Assembly (NCBI GenBank): GCA_021732405.1
Contig: JAKFVB010000002.1
Span: 33,739 to 97,738, forward strand
Direction: 5' to 3'
Origin: Methylotenera sp.
Lineage (GTDB): Bacteria; Pseudomonadota; Gammaproteobacteria; Burkholderiales; Methylophilaceae
DNA: 64,000 nt
A model generated the notes under the pieces. It saw only the letters and a program-made list of their open reading frames with translations. It ran no database searches and was not told the origin of the DNA. Shown here piece by piece: positions 1 through 6,810 of the stretch. The translations under genes were made by a program, and so were the position numbers. Every line of letters begins with the position of its first letter. The first letter of the stretch is position 1.

Positions 1-1
1 G

Positions 2-532
2 AGAGTAGCTGGAATGGGTGGAATTTTTCGCTCAGCGGTTTGGTATCCGCGTGAAAACCGAGAGGCTTTTCCAAATTTTGACAATTATGATGACTATGTT
101 GCAAGCGAGCTGGAAGCTGAGCGCTTTAAAGAATTCCGCCGACTAAAAAAGGCTGGATTAGAGCCTGACGGCCTGCCCTCTCCCGCGCTGACCGGTAAAG
201 CATTGACACATAAAAGCACAATTTTTTACGAAGAATGGCTAAATATGTACGGACAGCGCGCTGATATTTTAGTCACGCATGAAGCACCTAGTTGCCATCC
301 TTACGGATTTGTCGGTATTGATGTTTTAGCGCAATCAATGAAGGTTAAGTACAGCTTTAATGGCCACCATCACGACAGGCTCAACTATGAAAAAGATCAT
401 GAACGCCTAGGTTTTAGCGCGCATGGTGTTGGCTTTTGCGGCGTAAGTGACATGTGGGGTGGGATGATCATGACCGGTGACTTTGATGACAATCGGCTGC
501 GTTTGAATGAACAAAGAAATCAGGACGAATGA
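2..532 (+). CDS. Calcineurin-like metallophosphoesterase, 5' end outside window
   Basis: The reading frame is open back to the first bases of the window, so this is the C-terminal part of a longer gene; the ATG at 14 is probably internal. The visible 172 residues contain THEAPS followed by NGHHHDRL. These are the late metal-binding His motifs of calcineurin-like phosphoesterases, which hydrolyse phosphomono- or diesters with a two-metal centre. The early GD and GNH motifs would lie upstream. It is the first visible gene of a packed + strand operon, and its stop overlaps the next start. The substrate is unknown. With a HAD phosphatase and a 3'-5' exonuclease downstream, nucleic-acid end processing is a reasonable inference but not shown. 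Confidence 0.8.
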   Translation, partial: RVAGMGGIFRSAVWYPRENREAFPNFDNYDDYVASELEAERFKEFRRLKKAGLEPDGLPSPALTGKALTHKSTIFYEEWLNMYGQRADILVTHEAPSCHPYGFVGIDVLAQSMKVKYSFNGHHHDRLNYEKDHERLGFSAHGVGFCGVSDMWGGMIMTGDFDDNRLRLNEQRNQDE

Positions 533-1008
533 TGGCAGAACAATATCCAAACTATGAGGAATTAATGGCTAAGTTGAGCCCTGTTGTAAGAGCGAAGATC
601 CCGGCGTCATTAAATGATGTAATCAAATTAAAACGAAGGGATTACAAGCTTCGTTTAACAACAGATGAGGAGATTTTAGATTTATCCAAAAGTATCAGCC
701 CACACGCGCCAACGGACGTTATTGATAACTGGAATCTAATCACACTTCAAAGGCCTCGGGGCAACCTAGTATTCTTATTGGGAGAAGTTAGACGCAAAAA
801 TGGCTGCCCACGGATTACCAGCGATGTAGTTTCTATTGATCGTAATGGAGGTTTTTTAACAACGATGTCGGGATCCCTTTACCAACTGGGAAGCCCTAAA
901 AACGCACCTCCTACTGAGCTGGAGCTTTTCTTGGTTTGCAGAACATTTCACTCATGGGGGTTGGGTGATGAATTAGGTGTGCCACTTTACGTAATTCATT
1001 ACCATTAA
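529..1008 (+). CDS. Hypothetical protein, first of two tandem paralogues
   Basis: This 159-residue protein is of a family I do not recognise. It overlaps the preceding stop codon (ATG at 529; a second ATG at 532 is better spaced from the AGGA at 522-525). It shares order and motifs with the next protein: an LxDxI(I/K) helix near the start, DxIDxWxLI, a GEVR strand, SGSLYQLG(S/T)P and a C-terminal GVP. It has no signal peptide or membrane segment, so it is probably soluble and cytoplasmic. No catalytic motif is evident. The SGSLYQLG stretch is the most conserved part of the pair and would be the place to seek a function. Confidence 0.7.
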   Translation: MMAEQYPNYEELMAKLSPVVRAKIPASLNDVIKLKRRDYKLRLTTDEEILDLSKSISPHAPTDVIDNWNLITLQRPRGNLVFLLGEVRRKNGCPRITSDVVSIDRNGGFLTTMSGSLYQLGSPKNAPPTELELFLVCRTFHSWGLGDELGVPLYVIHYH

Positions 1009-1019
1009 GAATAATTAAA

Positions 1020-1478
1020 ATGGATGAGCCAATAAAAGATAGGAATGAAGACCAACTGGGCACAGCGATCTTGGCATTAAAGCCAAATTCATTGGATGAC
1101 ATTATCCGGAAAAATCGTGATCGCCTTCAATTGCGCTTGGCTAATGAATTTGAAATTCAAAATCTGCATTCAGACGTGGATGCCAGCGATCCAAAAGACA
1201 TCTTTGATGATTGGAGCCTAATCGCTTTCGTTACCAAGGATAAAACCTATCTGAGGTTAATTGGTGAAGTTAGAAGCTGTAAAAAGACAAAAATGACCAG
1301 CATCATTTTGAAGACGGATATGAGGCAAAACGTTGTAAGTACATTGTCTGGCAGCCTTTATCAATTAGGCACACCCAATATTGGTGAGCCGGATCTCGAT
1401 CAACGGATTTTTATTTGTTCATTTCTGCATGATGTTTGGTTGGGTCTTTCTTTTGGTGTGCCGGAATTTTTCTACTAA
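1020..1478 (+). CDS. Hypothetical protein, second tandem paralogue
   Basis: This 152-residue soluble protein lies 11 bases after its paralogue. Aligning the two by eye gives matching blocks throughout: LDDIIRKNRDRLQLRL against LNDVIKLKRRDYKLRL, DDWSLIAF against DNWNLITL, IGEVRS against LGEVRR, and LSGSLYQLGTP against MSGSLYQLGSP. The similarity is clear but well below identity, so the duplication is old rather than a recent copy. It sits immediately before the HAD phosphatase gene. The family and function are unknown, and no cofactor or nucleotide motif is seen. Confidence 0.7.
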   Translation: MDEPIKDRNEDQLGTAILALKPNSLDDIIRKNRDRLQLRLANEFEIQNLHSDVDASDPKDIFDDWSLIAFVTKDKTYLRLIGEVRSCKKTKMTSIILKTDMRQNVVSTLSGSLYQLGTPNIGEPDLDQRIFICSFLHDVWLGLSFGVPEFFY

Positions 1479-1485
1479 AGACGCA

Positions 1486-2058
1486 ATGATTATTTTCTTA
1501 GACTTTGACGGAGTACTTCACCCTGACGCAGTGTTTAAACCAGCCAAAAAGCCAATTGAGCTTCGATTGCCTGGTCAGTTGATGATGCATGCTCAAATAC
1601 TAGAAAATATCTTAAATCCTTTCGATGTAAGCATCGTGCTATCGACAAGCTGGGTTCGCTCTATAGGTTTCTATAAAACACTCAAGAGTATGCCTACTGA
1701 GCTAGCTAGACGTGTCATCGGTGCGACATGGCATTCGGAAATGGTTGATAAAACTGTATATCCGTATGCTTCTGTAAAATATGCTGCTGATCCTTTTAAC
1801 TACTGGTCTAGGTTTCAGCAAATAGATCATTATGTGGTTAGAAATAGTGTTAAAAATTGGCTGGCGATCGATGATTTGCATTCAGGCACAGAAATAGAAA
1901 AATGGCCATTAAATATTCGAGACAATTTAGTACTAACGGATGGTGTTAAGGGTTTAGGCTGCCCTGATACGCAGAAAGATTTAATCAATAAATTATTCAA
2001 TTTTAAGATCATTCATTCAAGCGAAGGCCACTACAAAAAACAAGAAAAGGACGATTAA
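1486..2058 (+). CDS. HAD-superfamily phosphatase, RNA-repair (SAK) type
   Basis: The start at 1486 is chosen because the protein then opens with MIIFLDFDGVLHPDAV, the HAD nucleophile motif DxD (D6, D8) at its usual N-terminal place. An upstream TTG at 1381 would add a segment overlapping the previous gene. At 190 residues it has LSTSWVR (motif II Ser/Thr) and LAIDDLH (motif IV acidic pair), with a final Trp-rich region. This matches the HAD domain described in Swiss-army-knife RNA-repair proteins, which is thought to process polynucleotide phosphate ends. It begins 7 bases after the previous stop and overlaps the next start (TAATG). The substrate is inferred from the family only. Confidence 0.75.
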   Translation: MIIFLDFDGVLHPDAVFKPAKKPIELRLPGQLMMHAQILENILNPFDVSIVLSTSWVRSIGFYKTLKSMPTELARRVIGATWHSEMVDKTVYPYASVKYAADPFNYWSRFQQIDHYVVRNSVKNWLAIDDLHSGTEIEKWPLNIRDNLVLTDGVKGLGCPDTQKDLINKLFNFKIIHSSEGHYKKQEKDD

Positions 2059-2540
2059 TGTTTATCTATATCGATACAGAATTCACGACTTTAATGGCAC
2101 GAATACAAAACATTAAGCTTATTTCAGCGGGTTTTGTGGCTGAGAACGGTCAAGAGCTTTACTTTGAGCTGCCAAAAAATTACAGAGAAACAGACTGCTC
2201 TTATTTTGTTTCAGAGAGTGTGCTCCCTTATTTGGATAATACTAAAGATGTTGCATTAAGTAATTTTGATGCATTAATAAAACTCAAAAACTGGGTTGAA
2301 AGTTTTGAAGTGCCAGTTACCTTTTTAACGGATGCTCTGGCTTATGACTGGATTTTACTGAATGAATTGTTCTACAGACACGGTGACTATTTTCCAAAAA
2401 ACTTAGCTCATACACCACTGAATGTGGCCTCATTACGCGTAGAAACCTTCATTGAGAAGTATTTTGAAGAAAATGAAAACGCGTTAAGACATCATGCTCT
2501 TTGGGATGCGCGAGCCTTGGCTTATGCTTGTAAAGCTTAA
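2058..2540 (+). CDS. DEDDh 3'-5' exonuclease-like protein
   Basis: The 160-residue protein starts with FIYIDTEFT, in which D6 and E8 form exonuclease motif I. DALAYDWILL around residue 95-105 can supply motif II. HHALWDARALA near the C-terminus (H146, D150) is motif III of the DEDDh type. The size and arrangement resemble the compact Rv2179c-like exoribonucleases. Such enzymes remove 3' nucleotides from RNA or DNA with two metal ions. The start codon overlaps the stop of the HAD gene, so the two are very likely translationally coupled. RNA rather than DNA as substrate is an inference from the family and from the RNA-repair-type neighbour. Confidence 0.75.
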   Translation: MFIYIDTEFTTLMARIQNIKLISAGFVAENGQELYFELPKNYRETDCSYFVSESVLPYLDNTKDVALSNFDALIKLKNWVESFEVPVTFLTDALAYDWILLNELFYRHGDYFPKNLAHTPLNVASLRVETFIEKYFEENENALRHHALWDARALAYACKA

Positions 2541-2837
2541 GGTGTATAGTTACAGGACGGGCATTAGTCAAAGTGAAATTGAAATCTATATTGCAGGACC
2601 CAATGGGAACTGCAACAGCATTGTAAGCGGATTTTGAAGTTGCAAATGCATCAGCAATTAAGTAGCTATATTGCGCCTATCGAGCGCAGTGTGTGACAAG
2701 ATGAAAGCTTAGAAAATAAGTGAAAAACACTTGTATTCTATTTCTAATGGATACCTAAAAAACTGGTGGCCTTATTTGTTTAGGCTCCTGCTTTGAGTTT
2801 TTCCAATAATTTTAATTCTTATCAACCATGAATCTTC

Positions 2838-3023
2838 CTATATAAAGTAGTCGTCAACAATAAGCGATTTCTTTCGTTTTTCCGCCGACTCTTCAACCAG
2901 CTCTTCCATATTTTGCCCACTTACACCAAGATTTACACCGGCTTGAAATACCACGTCGTAGCTAATTTCGCCTTTTTGAGCGCATTCCAAATACTTTCTA
3001 ATGATTAGATCTATTTCATTCAT
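2838..3023 (-). CDS. Small hypothetical protein
   Basis: A 61-residue acidic protein with an alpha-helical look (MNEIDLIIRKYLECAQ start, EELVEESAEKRKK near the end). It is preceded by GGAG eight bases before the ATG, which is the main reason to accept it as a gene. It stands alone between the nuclease operon and the partition genes. No motif is recognised. It could be a small regulator or antitoxin-like protein, but there is no direct support for that. Confidence 0.5.
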   Translation of the reverse strand: MNEIDLIIRKYLECAQKGEISYDVVFQAGVNLGVSGQNMEELVEESAEKRKKSLIVDDYFI

Positions 3024-3306
3024 ATCTTACACTCCAAAAAAATACACCCTTAGTTGACCTGTTTGATTTTAATCACTAATTAATCTCTACAAGATTCATA
3101 AAACCTTCCCCTGCACTTTGGTCATCAGCTATGAGTTTAATCGTCACAACACATAATATCTTCCACATAATACAAATTCTGTTTTTAGTAGCTTAACGAT
3201 ATTAGCTACAACTACCTGGGCGGGTATTTATATTCTTCAAATTTTGAATGCTTTAATCCTTAATCTTTATATATGTAATTATGTAAGTTATATGGCTAGC
3301 AATACT

Positions 3307-3990
3307 TTAAAATTTGCGTTCACGGTATTGAAATGGGTCTTCGTTAAGGTTTATTAAAATTTGATCAGCAAGTCTGCGTGATAAATTATTAACATCACTC
3401 GGAATTTCTTTTAAATCAGGTCTGTTGAGTTTTGCCGCGGCATTCATTTCAATGACTGGGGGTAGCATCATTTGTCTATGTTCATCTGTGAACATTTGAT
3501 TAAAAAGCTTTTCGGTGCTGTCACGAGAAAATGGATTCGTAGGATATTTTGATGGAAGCAGCCTGACAAGTTCGAAATCTTCTTCAGATAAATTCACGCG
3601 CAAGTTTTCAACATCGGCAATTGCTACTTCGATGTCCTCATATGCTGTAAGAAATGGTATTAACACTAAGCTTGAGCTCTTTGCTAACTCAACGTCGAAC
3701 TGGCTACGGCTGGCGCCGCCATCAATGACAACCAGCGAGGTAACTTTAATCTCTACATTAGAGAAGTGTTCCAAAAGTGCATTTAATGCCTCATCCGATT
3801 TAGCTGAAAATGTATCATAAATACGGTTTTCATCGTTTCTAACGTTTCGTCTTGCGTCACTCGTTGCAAGGATAGATGAATACTTGCGAAGACCTAAACC
3901 CTGGCAAAGCATGTGCGATGTTAATGTTTTTGCAGATCCGCCTTTAGACCCTCCGATACTTACGACATGTTTATTTAAAGTTGGACTCAT
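3307..3990 (-). CDS. ParA/MinD-family partition ATPase
   Basis: This 227-residue protein begins VVSIGGSKGGSAKT, the deviant Walker A motif of ParA-type ATPases (signature lysine K16, then K21 and T22). LVVIDGGASRSQFD is the Walker B/switch region. It is shorter than classical ParA and lacks an N-terminal HTH, like small ParA-type proteins encoded with RHH partners on plasmids. It should segregate the replicon or position it for transfer. GGAG lies just upstream of the ATG, and the start overlaps the stop of the upstream RHH gene (ATGA). The pair faces away from a repeat-rich non-coding region that may hold its centromere. Confidence 0.8.
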   Translation of the reverse strand: MSPTLNKHVVSIGGSKGGSAKTLTSHMLCQGLGLRKYSSILATSDARRNVRNDENRIYDTFSAKSDEALNALLEHFSNVEIKVTSLVVIDGGASRSQFDVELAKSSSLVLIPFLTAYEDIEVAIADVENLRVNLSEEDFELVRLLPSKYPTNPFSRDSTEKLFNQMFTDEHRQMMLPPVIEMNAAAKLNRPDLKEIPSDVNNLSRRLADQILINLNEDPFQYRERKF

Positions 3991-4334
3991 GCTGCACTCC
4001 TTTTATGTTTTTTTATTCCATCGCTGATAAAACGAGAAATTATTGACTGAATGCTAACTACCTTTTCTTCTTCAAGAGTAGTTTCTGAAGAAATCTTAAC
4101 TAGTTCAGCGTAGACGGCTTTATCTAGACGCATCGTTAACATCGTTTTTTCGCCTAAAAGTTCTTTGATGGCTTTTTTCTTAAAGGGCTTTATAGTTTTT
4201 TGGACCTTAGATGGATCATTATCAGAAGTTTTAATTTTTTTCTTAACAGAATCTACAATCGCAGCTTGTTGAGCTGCGAAAGGCGCTATAGAAGGCTTTA
4301 CGCCAATACCGGGTTTTAAAGAATTTTTAAACAT
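3987..4334 (-). CDS. Ribbon-helix-helix-like partner of the ParA-like ATPase
   Basis: The protein has 115 residues and a basic, disordered N-terminus rich in Lys. A C-terminal block reads MLTMRLDKAVYAELVKISS and continues to IQSIISRFISDGIKKHK. The short strand followed by two helices is typical of ribbon-helix-helix DNA-binding proteins such as ParG or StbA-type adaptors. It is translationally coupled to the downstream ParA-like gene. The likely role is centromere binding and autorepression. Candidate sites are the palindromic box at 4361-4380 immediately upstream and the TTGACATCATGA repeats beyond it. The assignment rests on gene order and length, because the RHH fold is judged by eye. Confidence 0.65.
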   Translation of the reverse strand: MFKNSLKPGIGVKPSIAPFAAQQAAIVDSVKKKIKTSDNDPSKVQKTIKPFKKKAIKELLGEKTMLTMRLDKAVYAELVKISSETTLEEEKVVSIQSIISRFISDGIKKHKRSAA

Positions 4335-4360
4335 ATGCCAGTGCCTTGTAATTTATATAA

Positions 4361-4380
4361 AATGCTATATGTAATTACAT
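4361..4380. promoter_or_regulatory. Palindromic box upstream of the partition operon
   Basis: AATGCTATATGTAATTACAT; its last 12 bases (ATGTAATTACAT) are a perfect palindrome. A copy with one difference lies at 6076-6095 before the mobilisation gene, and a shorter relative occurs at 3270-3281. It lies 27 bases upstream of the RHH gene start, where a repressor would block transcription. Binding by one of the two RHH proteins is inferred. Confidence 0.6.
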
Positions 4381-4393
4381 TAGACTAATTAAA

Positions 4394-4700
4394 TCATGAT
4401 GTCAATTTATTTTGATATACGTTGTCTAGTAAACTTTAAATTTTGATTTTGTTAAAACAAAATATTTTGAAATCAAGAAAACAAAAAATCATGACATCAT
4501 TCAATCAAAACTTTATGAAATCGTTTGAATGAGTGTGTAGATCTTATTGAATTGACATCATGAAATGTTGGTGCACTAAACTTTTAAGTTTTAGTAAATG
4601 ACAGCTCTAAATATTGACATCATGAGTACATGACAAGATTAAATTTTGACATCATGAATACACGACAACATTAATCTAAGATTTTATGAAATCATGACAA
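4394..4700. repeat. Dispersed TTGACATCATGA repeats
   Basis: Direct copies of TTGACATCATGA lie at 4552-4563, 4614-4625 and 4646-4657. An inverted copy (TCATGATGTCAA) is at 4394-4405, and shorter relatives CATGACATCAT and ATCATGACAACAT are at 4490 and 4691. Spacing is irregular (62 and 32 bases between direct copies). Position next to the ParA/RHH operon suggests binding sites for partition or iteron-like functions. Confidence 0.65.
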
Positions 4701-5226
4701 CATGTGCTCATGATTTTTTAAGTTAGGCTAATATAAATTTTATTTTAAATTTCATTACCGTACTTAGTACCTAATTTTAAGCTACCCATCTTTATTAGTG
4801 CAATGTCATTAGCCAATCTGGCCAACTCACTAATTTGCACTTTCATCTTCCTTAACAAGGAAAAGTTTAAAACTGACTTTTTAACTTGAGTGGATAAGGA
4901 GTTTACGAATGGGGCACCAGGTTCAATTCTGTTATCTTAAAGTTAACAGATGTAATCAAAAAGTTAACATATGAATTTAGATATTATTTCGAATATTATT
5001 TACTAACATAGAAATTTCTTGAATTATCCTAAAATCAAGTTAATTCTAATTACTAAGGATAAATTCACATTTTTCAATTACTTAGTAAAATTTACTTTTT
5101 AAATTACCAATTTTTAGTTTTGGTACATCAATACACTCGCTATTTATGCGGCTGAAAATTCACACATGCGTCTAGGGCACGTTATAGTGGGCTGACCTAT
5201 GACTTATAAATCTTAACCCTAGAAAA

Positions 5227-5720
5227 ACGTCTGTAGACGTCTCACAGTAAGCTTAAGCGTTAGTAACTGGAAAATAACCCATTATGTAGACATGCACTCT
5301 AGTTTGGATTTTATGGAAAGAATTCTGAAGACATACGCATGTGCACATGGATAACCATCCTGTAGATATACACTTAAGTGAACCATAATCCTTTATTAAG
5401 TAGATTTTTGGAATAAGAACAATCGAATTTCATGCCTAATTTTTCACTTTACGATAATAAAGCCGTATTAGGTACACGTTTTATTGATATCAAAATTGCG
5501 TCCTGTAATCATGCACCTAACAAAGTCCAATCAATCGTCATGTGCCTTTGTTGGGAGAATAGCGTCCTGTAGACGTTCAATCTGGAGTTTTTTCATCCTG
5601 TAAACGTTCACTTTTGGCGTTAAATAGTTAAAAACAAGCAGAACATATAAACTTTATGAACAAAAAAATGCTCAGGCAGATACATTTGGCGGGCCAATAT
5701 CCTGTCCTGTAGATATTCAC
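5227..5720 (+). repeat. Dispersed TCCTGTAGAYRTTCAC repeats
   Basis: A second repeat family, all in one orientation. Good copies are at 5358-5373, 5501-5516, 5565-5579, 5596-5611 and 5705-5720, differing mainly in the four bases after TGTA. More degenerate relatives are at 5231-5245 and 5285-5297. The copy at 5227-5240 also forms the palindrome ACGTCTGTAGACGT. Gaps between copies range from about 30 to 140 bases, too irregular for a CRISPR array. Protein-binding sites in a transfer or replication control region are the likeliest reading. Confidence 0.6.
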
Positions 5721-5994
5721 CTATCATGGTTTAATCAATAGGTATGGGCCTTTGAAGGAAGGCAAGCATACTGCAGACCGACAATAACTACCCTTTCATC
5801 CTTTAAAAGCACATCTTCAGCATAACTGAGTCAGCATTTAGATCTTGGTAGAAACATTCTAATTATCTATCTGTGCTTCGACTCGACTTGATGTTGTAAT
5901 CTTCAACGAGCGGCCGATAGTCACTTCTTAGACTTTTGTTAGCACAATTTGAATGTAGATTTTTACTTTTAAGCCCAACTAAGTTTCTTTAACC

Positions 5995-6029
5995 ACACCC
6001 CACGCACCTTCGGTGAACGCTAAGGGTGT
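5995..6029. promoter_or_regulatory. Nested hairpin, oriT candidate
   Basis: Outer arms ACACCC (5995-6000) and GGGTGT (6024-6029) enclose inner arms CACC (6005-6008) and GGTG (6012-6015) with a three-base loop. It lies about 135 bases upstream of the mobilisation accessory gene, on the relaxase side of the non-coding region, where MobF systems usually carry oriT. No nic consensus was recognised, so this is a candidate only. Confidence 0.35.
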
Positions 6030-6075
6030 TTCACAGCCTTAAGGCCACATTAAATATAAGGTTTTAACGTTTAAC

Positions 6076-6125
6076 AATGCTATATGTAATTTCATATTGA
6101 CGTAATCATTTGATAATGTTAATAT
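6076..6125 (+). promoter_or_regulatory. Promoter and operator of the mobilisation genes
   Basis: AATGCTATATGTAATTTCAT at 6076-6095 matches the box before the partition operon in 19 of 20 bases. It abuts a promoter-like sequence: TTGACG at 6097-6102, a 17-base spacer and TAATAT at 6120-6125. The gene at 6165 follows with AAGGTG as ribosome-binding site. Overlap of box and -35 suggests repression. Confidence 0.6.
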
Positions 6126-6164
6126 GATTGATATTAAAGCATAGTATCTAAAGGTGTATTTGGT

Positions 6165-6731
6165 ATGAAAAAGGCTAAAAAAGGGTCAGAGGAAGCTCTA
6201 ACTAGAAATGTCGGGATTAAGTTAAGTGATCAAGATCGAGAAAATTTAACGCGTTTAGCAAATGAAGCCGAACTAACAATTACTAAATTTATCAGGAATG
6301 CCATTACTGAAAAAATTAAAGGCGTTGAGTTGTCTGAGAAAATTCAAGGGTTAATAAAAGATGGGATTCATCAAATTAATGAAACAGCTCGCAATAATAA
6401 AACCAATCAAGAAATTTTAAACTTGGTGAATAATTTGATCGAAAAAGTTTCTTTAAAAAGCGATTTTGATGAGCACAAAAATGAAGTGCTGGCTAATATT
6501 GAATCACTAAATAATCAATTTATAGAAATGGGAAGTAGTTATACAAAATTGATTAATTATTCTAAAGAATCCACTAAAACCCGTGAATCAAAAGAAAAAG
6601 AAGAATTAAACGAAATTAAAAAAAACCAATTTCTATCAGAGTTTTTAATTGGAAAAATGCTTGAAAAGCTTCAAATTCCTATTAATAAAGAAGAATTAAG
6701 TGCTGCGATTAACATGAAAATTTCCAAATAA
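6165..6731 (+). CDS. RHH mobilisation accessory protein (MobC/TraJ-like)
   Basis: The protein has 188 residues. The N-terminus (NVGIKLSDQDRENLTRLANEAELTITKFIRNAI) has the strand-helix-helix pattern of ribbon-helix-helix proteins. The rest is a long charged, probably coiled-coil, Asn/Lys/Glu-rich helix. Its place directly before a MobF relaxase, about 80 bases upstream, fits the accessory protein that binds oriT and helps the relaxase (TrwA/TraY/MobC role). AAGGTG precedes the ATG. The upstream box at 6076-6095 may be its own operator. A general repressor role is possible as well. Confidence 0.65.
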   Translation: MKKAKKGSEEALTRNVGIKLSDQDRENLTRLANEAELTITKFIRNAITEKIKGVELSEKIQGLIKDGIHQINETARNNKTNQEILNLVNNLIEKVSLKSDFDEHKNEVLANIESLNNQFIEMGSSYTKLINYSKESTKTRESKEKEELNEIKKNQFLSEFLIGKMLEKLQIPINKEELSAAINMKISK

Positions 6732-6810
6732 AAACCACCAAATTCCACAAATTAGTTTGCATAGATAGTAGATTTTAAATACGAAAAAAAACAAAAGATG
6801 GCTAAATAAA

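Larger units (their letters stand above)
4335..6164. other. Repeat-rich non-coding region (candidate centromere, oriT and/or replication origin)
   Basis: About 1.8 kb with no convincing gene, very AT-rich, lying between the divergent partition and mobilisation genes. It contains two separate families of dispersed short repeats, several perfect small palindromes, a nested hairpin close to the mobilisation gene, and matching palindromic boxes near both ends. A 13-base repeat AAGTTAACAKATG occurs at 4940 and 4961, 21 bases apart. This organisation is typical of a plasmid or integrative-element control region. No replication initiator gene is seen next to it, so an origin of vegetative replication cannot be claimed. 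Confidence 0.7.

Noticed and set aside
3270-3281. Third copy of the shared palindromic box downstream of the ParA-like gene
   Set aside because: Only the core TATATGTAATTA matches and the region is very AT-rich, so chance is likely.
4335-5760. Possible CRISPR array from repeated short motifs
   Set aside because: Copy spacing ranges from about 30 to 140 bases, repeats are short and variable, and no cas genes are present.
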